DNA of 17,952 bases from Treponema sp. (GCA_016297415.1 JAEDGQ010000037.1:1-17952), one strand, 5' to 3'. Positions 6,399-13,459 are shown, numbered from the stretch's first letter. The notes: generated from the letters alone by a model not told the origin. Program-made: numbers and translations.

Positions 6399-6598
6399 GC
6401 GTTAGGGATATGGAAGGTGCCCGGCAGGGCAAACAAAAAGGGGATGTCCAAAAAGTTCAACTTGCGGTGGTTGAGCTTGTCGAAGGGCTCAATGACCGGT
6501 ACAGTCATTACTTATTGGACAGCCCCTTTTTGGTCGGAGGCGTTAAGCCGGAGCCTGGAATAGCCCGACAGTTTGCTGAAAGCAAACTGTAACGCCCC
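6399..6598. repeat. Family C GC-rich repeat, copy 2, interrupted by element B2
   Basis: The left part begins GCGTTAGGGATATGGAAGG. The right part carries CCTGGAATAGCCCGAC and ends in CGCCCC. Both match the reverse complement of copy 3 at 12380-12474 in the same order, so this copy is inverted relative to it. Element B2 sits in the middle. A perfect 10-bp hairpin (ACAGTTTGCT, GAA loop, AGCAAACTGT) lies at 6568-6590. The region separates the fabG stop codon from the DUF5348-like gene. Confidence 0.6.
6440..6526 (+). repeat. Family B element, copy 2 (87 bp, short form)
   Basis: Ends are GGGGATGTCC and GGACAGCCCC, extended by AAAAA on the left and TTTTT on the right. Compared with copy 3 it lacks exactly 55 bp, the distance between two GAGC(T/C)TGTCGAA direct repeats there. 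A simple deletion between those repeats explains it. The T-run after the right arm makes it a possible terminator if the ends pair. Confidence 0.8.
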
Positions 6599-6614
6599 TA
6601 TGAACTTTATAAAC

Positions 6615-7361
6615 TTATGCGCCCATACCACCATCAACGCCAATAACCTGTGCGCTAACGTATGATGAAAGGTCAGAAGCAAGATACAAAGCTGTATTTG
6701 CAATATCTTCTGGTTTTCCGGCACGCTTAAGGAGAGTTTTTTCTACCATTGCGGCGCGGAGTTCTTCTTTAAGAACACCTGTCATGTCTGTTTCGATAAA
6801 TCCTGGTGCAATAACATTTACGCGGATACCACGGCTTCCAACTTCTGCAGCCAGTGATTTTGAATAAGCGATAAGACCGCCCTTTGAAGCTGCGTAGTTA
6901 ACCTGACCGCCGTTTCCGTGAACACCAACGATAGAAGACATGTTGATGATTGAACCTGGTCTCTTGTTGCGTACCATATCATAAGAAACAATCTGACAGA
7001 TAAGGAATGCAGATGTAAGGTTAATGCGGAGAACATCGTCCCAGTCTTCCTGTTTCATGCGGAAAGAAAGTCCGTCACGAGTGATTCCTGCATTGTTAAC
7101 CAGAACATCAAAACCGCCCGATTCTTTTACGGCAGCAGTTACAACTTCTTTTACCTGTTCTGCGTTTCCTACATCAGCGTAAATTTCGTGGAATGATACA
7201 CCGTTTTCTTTTGCAAGAGCTTCAAGTGCGTCTTTATTTGCAGAAGGCTTAGAGCAGAGTCCCCATACTTCACAGCCGTTTTTAAGATATGCTTCAACGA
7301 TTCCTTTACCGATACCACGGCTTGAACCAGTTACAAGTGCTTTTTTATCTTTAAGTAACAT
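6615..7361 (-). CDS. fabG: 3-oxoacyl-[acyl-carrier-protein] reductase FabG
   Basis: FabG reduces 3-ketoacyl-ACP to 3-hydroxyacyl-ACP with NADPH, between the FabF and FabZ steps. The 248-residue protein is a standard-length short-chain dehydrogenase. It has the cofactor motif TGSSRGIG at 11-18, NNAG at 89-92, and the tetrad Asn114, Ser143, Tyr156 and Lys160 (YAASK). The C-terminus GVDGGMGA is typical of FabG. AGGAG lies 6-7 bp before the ATG. It is 236 bp downstream of fabD in the same direction, with several strong hairpins in the gap. Whether it is transcribed from the fabD promoter or separately is unclear, because no TGACA-N13-TGTCA site precedes it. Confidence 0.95.
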   Translation of the reverse strand: MLLKDKKALVTGSSRGIGKGIVEAYLKNGCEVWGLCSKPSANKDALEALAKENGVSFHEIYADVGNAEQVKEVVTAAVKESGGFDVLVNNAGITRDGLSFRMKQEDWDDVLRINLTSAFLICQIVSYDMVRNKRPGSIINMSSIVGVHGNGGQVNYAASKGGLIAYSKSLAAEVGSRGIRVNVIAPGFIETDMTGVLKEELRAAMVEKTLLKRAGKPEDIANTALYLASDLSSYVSAQVIGVDGGMGA

Positions 7362-7380
7362 TTTTTTCTCCTTTATACAT

Positions 7381-7403
7381 AAAAGGGCTTAGGCAGCCCT
7401 TTT
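7381..7403 (-). terminator. Hairpin with short T-run between fabD and fabG
   Basis: AAAAGGGCT and AGCCCTTTT form a 9-bp stem around a 5-base loop. On the minus strand only four Ts follow the GC part, and the fabG ribosome site lies about 10 bp further on. It could be a partial terminator between fabD and fabG or a leader hairpin of fabG. Confidence 0.45.
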
Positions 7404-7462
7404 CAAATCCAAGAATATATAACAAACAAAAAAAAATATTTATATTTTATCCCATTTTCGCA

Positions 7463-7597
7463 GGTTCTTAGGGCAGAGCCCTAAGCGGTGCCGGGAAAGA
7501 GGAAGGTCTTAGGAGGGAGAGAACCCTCGCTTCCGAGTAGGGGGTTCTCTCCCTCCTAAAAACGCTGGGTTTTAGGGAGCGCGCAGCTCCCTAAGAA
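7463..7597. repeat. Three consecutive strong hairpins between fabD and fabG
   Basis: A GC-rich block directly behind the fabD stop codon. Hairpin one (7467-7485) has arms CTTAGGGC and GCCCTAAG. Hairpin two (7509-7559) has perfect 18-bp arms, 7509-7526 and 7542-7559, around a 15-base loop. Hairpin three (7572-7594) has arms TTAGGGAGC and GCTCCCTAA and ends 3 bp from the fabD stop. None is followed by a T-run. Confidence 0.7.
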
Positions 7598-8551
7598 TTA
7601 CAGTGCCTGAATTCCTTCAGCTGTGTTTACAGAAACTGCTGCAAGTTCTGCACCCATTTCTGTCTGACCCCAAAGTCCGGCAAGTACTTTTCCTGGACCA
7701 ACTTCGAGAACAGCCCATTGGTCGCCGCTTGATTTAATCAGGTCAGCAAGAACAGCTTCTTCCTCTGTCCAGCGAACTGGATTTGTAAGGTGGTCTACTG
7801 CACTTACTTTTGCAGCAGCACCTTCTGTTACTTTTTTACCAGTAACATTTGAGAAAAGAGTGATTTTTGGATCACAGAATGTGTATGGTTCAAGAGCAGC
7901 CTTAAAGTTGTCTGCAGCTCTCTGCATAAGTGGTGAATGGAAAGGACCTGCAACAGCAAGGCGAACACAACGGCGTGCCCCTGCTTCTTTTGCAGCTTCT
8001 TCAACCTTTGCAAGGCCTTCGTTAGTACCAGCAACAACTGTCTGTTTTACAGAGTTAAGGTTTGCAGCATAAGCACCTTCGATTCCTTTGCAGAGTTCTT
8101 CAACCTTTTCTGGTGGAAGACCAAGAACAGCTGTCATGCCAGGAGCGTTTCCGGCACTTTCTTCAGCAATCTGTTCACAAACTTTCTGCATGATTGCACC
8201 ACGTTGAGAAACAACTTTGATTACATCTTCAAAGCTTAAAATACCTGCAGCATAGAGTGCAGGGAATTCACCAAGAGAGAATCCCATAGCAGCAGATGGT
8301 TCAATACCTTTTGTTTTAAGAGCAGCCATAATTGCAAGACTGGCTGTAGTAATAGCAAGCTGGCTGTTGTCAGAACGGTTAAGTTCTTCCTGTGGAGTGT
8401 CCCACAAAAGTTTTGCAACATCTTTGCCAGTAATTTTAGAAACTTCATCAACAACTTTCTGAGCTTCAGGATAAGCTTCACAAACGTCTTTAATCATACC
8501 AACAGTCTGTGCACCCTGACCTGGGAATAAGAAAGCATACTTCTTTGCCAT
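7598..8551 (-). CDS. fabD: Malonyl CoA-acyl carrier protein transacylase FabD
   Basis: FabD moves malonyl from CoA to acyl carrier protein, supplying the extender unit for FabF. The 317-residue length is normal. GQGAQ is at 11-15. The nucleophile Ser92 lies in MGFSLGE, where Phe91 replaces the usual His of GHSLGE. Arg117 (QRG) binds the malonyl carboxylate and His205 (GPFHSPLM) is the catalytic base. The His-to-Phe change is next to, not at, the nucleophile, so the enzyme should be active. AGGAG precedes the ATG by 7 bp. It is the first gene of the fabD-fabG pair and has a TGACA-N13-TGTCA site 24 bp upstream. Confidence 0.95.
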   Translation of the reverse strand: MAKKYAFLFPGQGAQTVGMIKDVCEAYPEAQKVVDEVSKITGKDVAKLLWDTPQEELNRSDNSQLAITTASLAIMAALKTKGIEPSAAMGFSLGEFPALYAAGILSFEDVIKVVSQRGAIMQKVCEQIAEESAGNAPGMTAVLGLPPEKVEELCKGIEGAYAANLNSVKQTVVAGTNEGLAKVEEAAKEAGARRCVRLAVAGPFHSPLMQRAADNFKAALEPYTFCDPKITLFSNVTGKKVTEGAAAKVSAVDHLTNPVRWTEEEAVLADLIKSSGDQWAVLEVGPGKVLAGLWGQTEMGAELAAVSVNTAEGIQAL

Positions 8552-8574
8552 ATAAATCTCCTATAGTTTTATTT

Positions 8575-8597
8575 TGACAAAATCAATTAAAATGTCA
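8575..8597. promoter_or_regulatory. Putative FAS operator TGACA-N13-TGTCA upstream of fabD
   Basis: Third instance of the exact 5-13-5 inverted repeat, 24 bp from the fabD start. On the minus strand ATGACA could serve as a -35 box with AAAATA 17 bp later. Confidence 0.6.
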
Positions 8598-8655
8598 TTC
8601 ATAATGAGTTTATATAAATTGATTTTTTATTTCAAGGGCGTTGAATCACACAATC

Positions 8656-8869
8656 AGGGCAAACGCATTATAATATATTCCCTGCTAAAAATGGCTTCCA
8701 GTCGTGAAAACGTCTTGTCGAAACCGCATGCTAGCATGCTACACGCGTTTTGTGCTTGTAACTATATACGTTTGCCGCTCTCGCGGCAGCACAAAACGAG
8801 TGTTTTCGCAAGCCGTTTCACTCCTTTGCGCCATTTTCAATATAAAATCGGTTATAATGCGTTTGCCCT
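8656..8869 (+). mobile_element. Family A MITE-like element, copy 2 (214 bp)
   Basis: It is nearly identical to copy 1, differing by a few substitutions and a one-base T deletion. It is flanked by perfect 11-bp direct repeats ATCACACAATC at 8645-8655 and 8871-8881, with one extra base (C8870) at the right edge. It has the same orientation as the other copies. It lies between the methyltransferase stop codon and the fabD operator. Confidence 0.88.
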
Positions 8870-8941
8870 CATCACACAATCCGGCCCAGGGGGCATTATA
8901 AACAAGAGTTTCGTAAGCACAAAGGCGCCGGCCTTCATTCT

Positions 8942-9721
8942 CTACTTTCTGTTCCTCACCACATCCACCGTATGGCTTGACGCCCCCAGCAGTTCAATCC
9001 GTTCTGCATTGGCCAGCTGATACTTTATAAAAAGTTCAAAGGTTTCGTGGTCCATGGCGTTCAGTTCACGACGCATGTAATCTGCAGGTCCGTCGGCGGC
9101 AATAATTTTTATTCTCTCAAGCCCCGCTTTTTTGTTCAGCTTATCAATGTCTTCAAGCCGCAGATAAGAATACAGCTCTTTTTCGTCACTTATTGTATGG
9201 AAGTCTTCTGTAATTGTTCCGGCAGCCACAATGTCTTTGATTTTGTTTTTCTTAAAGCAGTATTCAATTACGGAATATTCATTCATTACATAGGCAACGA
9301 GAATTATGCCGCCTTTTTTTGTAACACGCTTTGCTTCATTAAAAGCCTTAAGCCGCTCTTCTTTTGTGTGCAGATGATACATAGGCCCAAAAATCAAAGT
9401 AATGTCAAAATTATCATCCGGCAGAAAACTTAAATCCATGGCATTTCCCGGCCAGATGTGAACTCCAGCCTGGTGTTTGCTTTCAATTACTTTTCTGTTC
9501 CGTTCCACAAGTTCAACAGCTGTAACCTGATGACCTTCCTGAGCCAGGGCAACAGAATAACGGCCAGTGCCGGCTCCCACATCAAGAATATTAAGACCAC
9601 TGCGGCCGGCAATTGCTTCGTGAATGTATTTAAGGGTAACAGTAAATTCTACAATTCCGTGGCGAGTTGTAAGACGATGTTCTTCGTTAAATTTATTGTA
9701 ATAAGCTTCCAGTTGAGTCAT
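8942..9721 (-). CDS. Class I SAM-dependent methyltransferase
   Basis: A 259-residue cytoplasmic enzyme that transfers a methyl group from S-adenosylmethionine. The acceptor is not identifiable. Residues 45-57 hold motif I (ILDVGAGTGRYS); an acidic residue ends the next strand (VTAVELVERN); NAMDLSFLPDDNFDITLIFG covers the following motifs. The C-terminal third is helical and charged. An in-frame GTG lies two codons upstream of my ATG, and neither has a ribosome site. TATAAT ends 7 bp before the ATG, so the transcript may be leaderless. It starts 30 bp after the GGDEF-EAL stop codon, so read-through is also possible. Confidence 0.85.
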   Translation of the reverse strand: MTQLEAYYNKFNEEHRLTTRHGIVEFTVTLKYIHEAIAGRSGLNILDVGAGTGRYSVALAQEGHQVTAVELVERNRKVIESKHQAGVHIWPGNAMDLSFLPDDNFDITLIFGPMYHLHTKEERLKAFNEAKRVTKKGGIILVAYVMNEYSVIEYCFKKNKIKDIVAAGTITEDFHTISDEKELYSYLRLEDIDKLNKKAGLERIKIIAADGPADYMRRELNAMDHETFELFIKYQLANAERIELLGASSHTVDVVRNRK

Positions 9722-9751
9722 GGTCACAATTATAGCGGAAATAGAAGAAAA

Positions 9752-12277
9752 TTAAAGGATTACAGTAAAATCAGGAACTGCATCAGCCAGCATAGGCTTA
9801 CTGAAGAAGTATCCCTGAATGTAGTCGCACTTCATTTTCTGAAGTTTGTCATACTGCCACTTCTGTTCAACTCCTTCAACAGTAAGCTTCATTCCAAGGT
9901 CATGCACAAGATGCACAATGTTTTCGATAAATGATTCTTTGCCGTCTACAAGATAGTTATCAACAATAGTCTTATCAATTTTAACTTTGCCCGCAGGAAT
10001 AAATGTCAGATAACTTAAAGAAGAATAACCTGTACCAAAGTCATCCAGGGCAAGACCAACACCAATTTCAGACAGATCCTGGAACAGCTTAAAAGCTCTT
10101 TCCTGTTTTGCCATAAAAAGACTTTCAGTAATTTCAATTTCAATCAGAGCTGGAGAAATACCGTATCGATTAATAAGGCTTTTCAGAAAATTTACATACT
10201 CATCGTCAACAAGCTGCCCGTTGGAATAGTTAATGGCAACCTTTTTAAGTTCCATTCCCTGATCACGCCACTTAGCCATCTGGGAAATAACTTTTTCTGT
10301 AACAATGCGTCCAATCTGAGTAATAAATCCGCCGTCTTCAGCCACAGGAATAAAATCTCCAGGACCAATAGAATAATCAGCCAGACGAACAAGAGCTTCA
10401 AATCCGTATACATCACCAGTAGTAACATTTACCTGAGGCTGGTAACGAATCTCAAACCCTTCTTTTGAACACTCATCTTTAAGGATTTCAATAATTCTGT
10501 TCTTTTTTAAGATAGATTCCTTCATATCCGAAACAAAGGCAACAATTGTTCCCTTACCTTTTTTCTTTGCTTCGTACATGGCAATATCTGCATTAGTTAC
10601 AAGTTCATCAAAAGTAATGTCAGGATCAGAATCTGCATAACCAAGAGTTGCCTTAAGGTCCAGTTTCATGTTGTTGTACTGAATCGGTGCATTCAAAAGA
10701 TTATGGAGTTTTTCCAGTTCTTTTCCATTTCGATCAATGTGTCCGCATTTATGAACAATGATAAATTCATCACCACCATAGCGGGCTGCAAAATATTCAT
10801 TATTAACAGTAAGGCTTGCAAGACGACGGCCATACTCCTGCAAAACAAAGTCACCGCAGGCATGGGTATATGTATCGTTGTAATTTTTAAAGTCGTCAAT
10901 ATCCATAAGGAACAGGGAGAAGGGAACACCACTGTCCATAATATGATGAATTTCTTCAACACCATAGGCTCTGTTTGGAAGCTCTGTGAGACGGTCGTTG
11001 TTGGCAACAAAAGTAATTTTTGTTTTAGAATCAATCAGTTCTTTATTTGTCTGACGGATTCTCTTATTCATAATCATCATTACGCCGTTAATATGCTTGG
11101 TTTTATTCCAGCTTGCAATTGAAACAATAAGAACACAGAGCATGGCCACAAAGATAAGAAAAAATGGCAGAAGAATCTGTTTATTTGTTTCAAGAAAACT
11201 AACAGGCCTGTTAATATATTCAACACCATCAGGAAGAGTTTTAGTACTAAGTCCAAGAGATTTAATTACAGCCCAGTCAAAACAGTATTTACCTTCATGG
11301 TCCACAGTAAAAGGAATTGTGCTGATATCTTCTCCATCAAGAACTCTGATTACAGTATCAGCCGCATTATAGGCAGATTTGTAATAATCGAAAATCTTTC
11401 CGCCGGCAAATCCTGCACCAATGCCAACAGCATTTGTACGATAAATGGGAATGCCAAGGGAATGTTTTTCAATAAATTCTACAATTTCGTAAGTAGAAAA
11501 TCCGTTTGCATGGGCATAATTCTGCAAAGTAGAAGTACAGATAATTACAGAATCTTTTGGTACAGAAATCAGCTGAAAAGCCAGTTCCATGGGCTTCAGA
11601 TTAGAAATATTAATGCTTCTGAACTGAAGGTTCGGATAATTTTTAATACAGGTTTCAAACTGTTTTCTGTCCCCACGGCCTGTAATGGAATCGTCAAAAA
11701 TACCAACAAGACATCCTGTTTCAGGATTCTGTTCAATAGCAGTTTCCATTGTTTCGTAAACAAAAACATCTTCTCCAGCACCAGTCATCCAGGGATTTCT
11801 TGCAGCTTCTTCCCCGTGGGCAATATCATTGATTCCAAAAAAAACAATTGGAGTATTCTTAAAAAGTTCTTCCTGATAAGTTTCAGCAAAAATCAATGCT
11901 TTATCATCACTTACAACCACAGCATCAAAAGGCCTGATTGTACTCAACTTATGTTTAACAGTTAAATAGAAAAGATTGAAGTTTTCTTCATCATCATAGT
12001 TTTTCATGTCCATATAAAAAGTTTCAAAAAGAACATGATTTTTAGCAAAACGATCCTTTATTCCCGCAGCCTGCAAAGAAGAAATTACATAGCCGGGATC
12101 ATAGGACGAAATATAAAGAACCCTTCCCAAAGCTTTAGACGGAACATAATCTTCATTTACAGTTTCTTTTGCCTTCAAAATATACTGCACACAAATGCTT
12201 CCGACTCCCGAAAGAAAGCAGATTATTGAGAAAACAACTAATATAACACTGACAATAAAGTTTTTTCGTCTGGTCAT
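9752..12277 (-). CDS. Membrane diguanylate cyclase/phosphodiesterase with periplasmic ABC-substrate-binding-like sensor
   Basis: An 841-residue inner-membrane signalling protein that probably controls cyclic-di-GMP. A membrane segment at about 8-33 is followed by a periplasmic region to about 360. That region resembles the ABC substrate-binding sensor domain (VLYISSYDPGY start, several beta-alpha units). A second membrane segment (ILLPFFLIFVAMLCVLIVSI) precedes the cytoplasmic part. The cyclase domain has intact YGGDEF and lacks the RxxD inhibitory site. The phosphodiesterase domain has an intact EAL (GFEALVRL) plus the metal and catalytic residues in EIEITES, ALDDFGTGYSS, KIDKTIV and VEGVEQ. 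Both activities therefore look possible. No strong ribosome site precedes the ATG. The methyltransferase gene follows 30 bp downstream. Confidence 0.92.
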   Translation of the reverse strand: MTRRKNFIVSVILVVFSIICFLSGVGSICVQYILKAKETVNEDYVPSKALGRVLYISSYDPGYVISSLQAAGIKDRFAKNHVLFETFYMDMKNYDDEENFNLFYLTVKHKLSTIRPFDAVVVSDDKALIFAETYQEELFKNTPIVFFGINDIAHGEEAARNPWMTGAGEDVFVYETMETAIEQNPETGCLVGIFDDSITGRGDRKQFETCIKNYPNLQFRSINISNLKPMELAFQLISVPKDSVIICTSTLQNYAHANGFSTYEIVEFIEKHSLGIPIYRTNAVGIGAGFAGGKIFDYYKSAYNAADTVIRVLDGEDISTIPFTVDHEGKYCFDWAVIKSLGLSTKTLPDGVEYINRPVSFLETNKQILLPFFLIFVAMLCVLIVSIASWNKTKHINGVMMIMNKRIRQTNKELIDSKTKITFVANNDRLTELPNRAYGVEEIHHIMDSGVPFSLFLMDIDDFKNYNDTYTHACGDFVLQEYGRRLASLTVNNEYFAARYGGDEFIIVHKCGHIDRNGKELEKLHNLLNAPIQYNNMKLDLKATLGYADSDPDITFDELVTNADIAMYEAKKKGKGTIVAFVSDMKESILKKNRIIEILKDECSKEGFEIRYQPQVNVTTGDVYGFEALVRLADYSIGPGDFIPVAEDGGFITQIGRIVTEKVISQMAKWRDQGMELKKVAINYSNGQLVDDEYVNFLKSLINRYGISPALIEIEITESLFMAKQERAFKLFQDLSEIGVGLALDDFGTGYSSLSYLTFIPAGKVKIDKTIVDNYLVDGKESFIENIVHLVHDLGMKLTVEGVEQKWQYDKLQKMKCDYIQGYFFSKPMLADAVPDFTVIL

Positions 12278-12379
12278 AATTACTTACTTTAAAAGTTTAG
12301 ACTATTTAAAATTATACCACACAAATAGAAACTCTAAAAAGTCCAGTCATAATTTAATGTTATAAAACTTTCTATAAAA

Positions 12380-12474
12380 CCGGGCGTTCCGGCTGCCGCC
12401 GTCGGGCTTCTCCAGGTTCCGCTTCCGCTCCATTGCTTACGCAACGGCTTCGCCGCCTTCCGTATCCCTAACGC
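12380..12474. repeat. Family C GC-rich repeat, copy 3
   Basis: A GC-rich block reading CGGGCGTTCCGG at the left and CTTCCGTATCCCTAACGC at the right, followed by TTTTTT. Its core GTCGGGCTTCTCCAGG matches copy 2 in inverse orientation. Base composition contrasts sharply with the A/T-only flanks. Confidence 0.65.
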
Positions 12475-12520
12475 TTTTTTCTGTTCTAAAAAAAAGTAAA
12501 AAAAAAATAAAATATTTTTT

Positions 12521-12543
12521 AATGGGACATTCTATGTCCCATT
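12521..12543. promoter_or_regulatory. Perfect 10-bp palindrome, possible operator
   Basis: Arms AATGGGACAT and ATGTCCCATT flank TCT. There is no T-run directly after either arm, so it does not look like a terminator. TATATT lies about 10 bp to the right and could be a -10 box of the plus-strand gene, which would place the palindrome over the promoter. The regulator is unknown. Confidence 0.5.
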
Positions 12544-12576
12544 ACCAGTGCTATATTAAGCTCATAAAGAAAAACA

Positions 12577-12718
12577 GGGGCTGTCCAAAAAGTTCAACTT
12601 GCGGTGGTTGAGCTTGTCGAAACCACCATATTTAGTGCAATGGTCATTTCGACAGGTGGTTTCTGAGCCTGTCGAAGGGCTCAATGACCACTACAGTCAT
12701 TACTTATTGGACATCCCC
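12577..12718 (+). repeat. Family B element, copy 3 (142 bp, long form)
   Basis: The fullest copy. Ends are GGGGCTGTCC and GGACATCCCC. Inside are GAGCTTGTCGAA (from 12610) and GAGCCTGTCGAA (from 12665), 55 bp apart, and TTTCGACAGGTGGTTTC in inverse relation to GGTGGTTGAGC and GTCGAAACCACC. It lies between a possible promoter and the ribosome site of the small gene at 12734, so it would form part of that gene's leader. No flanking direct repeat is evident. Confidence 0.8.
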
Positions 12719-12733
12719 GAAAAGGAGATTTTT

Positions 12734-12856
12734 ATGGTTATGTTTTTTGTTCTTATGGGCTTTATCGGATTGTGGGCTGTAACAGAAATCGTTGAAACAA
12801 TTCTTCAGGAAAAAAGAAATCACAGGCCTGTTAAGCACCTCAAATGGATTGATTAG
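12734..12856 (+). CDS. 40-residue single-pass membrane protein
   Basis: Residues 1-22 (MVMFFVLMGFIGLWAV, then TEIVET) form one hydrophobic segment. A basic tail follows (QEKRNHRPVKHLKW), predicting an N-out, C-in single-pass protein. GGAG lies 7 bp before the ATG. A longer in-frame reading begins at 12599 but its extra residues come from element B3, so I reject it. I recognise no family. The ribosome site and clean membrane topology support a real gene. Function is unknown. Confidence 0.65.
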   Translation: MVMFFVLMGFIGLWAVTEIVETILQEKRNHRPVKHLKWID

Positions 12857-12924
12857 TCTGCATCTGTCAAGCTGTTCATCCATTCCAGAAGGCGGGCATT
12901 GGCACCTGCTGCATAATCACGGGG
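12853..12924 (-). pseudogene. Possible remnant of a protein C-terminus
   Basis: On the minus strand 23 codons between a TGA and a TAA read as a plausible protein tail containing YAAGANARLLEWMNSLTDAD before the stop. The composition is gene-like and the upstream part is missing. It overlaps the last 3 bp of the small membrane-protein gene. It could be a relic of a deleted gene, or chance. Confidence 0.25.
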
Positions 12925-12964
12925 TCACTTGCAAAAATATGCCGTTATACTCATAATTCATTTT

Positions 12965-13453
12965 ATGAATATTCTTGTCAGTGCCTGTCTTCTTGGCTTT
13001 GACGTCAAATACAGCAGCGAAAATAATTCTCACCTGATTGACCCGCAAAAACTGGAAAGAATCCAGAAAATGGCAAACATAATCCCATTCTGTCCTGAGA
13101 TTTACGGTGGTCTTGAAACACCTCGTCCATCCTGCGAAATAAAAGAAGATAAAGTCCTGACAAAAGACGGACAGGACAGAACTGAAGCCTACAAAAAAGG
13201 AGCCGGACAGGCCTTAATGGCAGCCCGGCTTTTTAAATGCACACATGCACTCTTAAAAGAAAAAAGTCCTTCCTGCGGAACAGGTATTATTTACGACGGA
13301 AGTTTTACTCACACAGAAAAAGAAGGTGACGGAGTTACTGCAGCGCTTTTAAGAGAAAACAACATAAAACTTTACGGCGAATCTCAGATTGACCAGTTAA
13401 TAGAAGCAATTCGTCTTGCAAAAGCACCACAGCAGCTTAGTTTTGAATTCTAA
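12965..13453 (+). CDS. DUF523 family protein
   Basis: A 162-residue soluble protein of the DUF523 family, whose biochemical role is not established. The N-terminus NILVSACLLG is the family hallmark. CPEIYGGLETPRPSC (Cys43 and Cys57) and EKSPSCGTG (Cys104) are the other conserved blocks. With Cys8 these cysteines could bind metal or a cluster, which is inference. I use ATG 12965 because the family motif starts one residue later; an upstream ATG at 12929 would add 12 unusual residues. Neither start has a clear ribosome site. It ends 6 bp from the HAD gene, tail to tail. Confidence 0.88.
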   Translation: MNILVSACLLGFDVKYSSENNSHLIDPQKLERIQKMANIIPFCPEIYGGLETPRPSCEIKEDKVLTKDGQDRTEAYKKGAGQALMAARLFKCTHALLKEKSPSCGTGIIYDGSFTHTEKEGDGVTAALLRENNIKLYGESQIDQLIEAIRLAKAPQQLSFEF

Positions 13454-13459
13454 AATATA

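Larger units (their letters stand above)
8552..8941. other. Intergenic region between fabD and the methyltransferase gene
   Basis: It holds the fabD leader and operator (8575-8597), an AT-rich stretch to 8644, and element A2 with its direct repeats (8645-8881). About 60 bp of GC-rich sequence up to the methyltransferase stop codon contains GGCGCCGGCC. I see no gene; open frames here lie inside element A2. Confidence 0.7.
12278..12733. other. 456-bp intergenic region with repeats and a palindrome
   Basis: It lies between the divergently transcribed GGDEF-EAL gene and the small membrane-protein gene. It holds an AT-rich leader region (12278-12379), repeat C3 (12380-12474), an A/T-only run (about 12486-12520), the palindrome at 12521-12543, a possible -10 TATATT near 12553, and element B3 (12577-12718). 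I see no gene in it. Confidence 0.7.

Noticed and set aside
6410..6592. Small plus-strand open frame between the DUF5348-like gene and fabG
   Set aside because: It lies wholly within repeats C2 and B2 and has no ribosome site.
12599..12733. N-terminal extension of the 40-residue membrane protein
   Set aside because: The extra 45 residues are translated from element B3. The ribosome site lies between B3 and ATG 12734.
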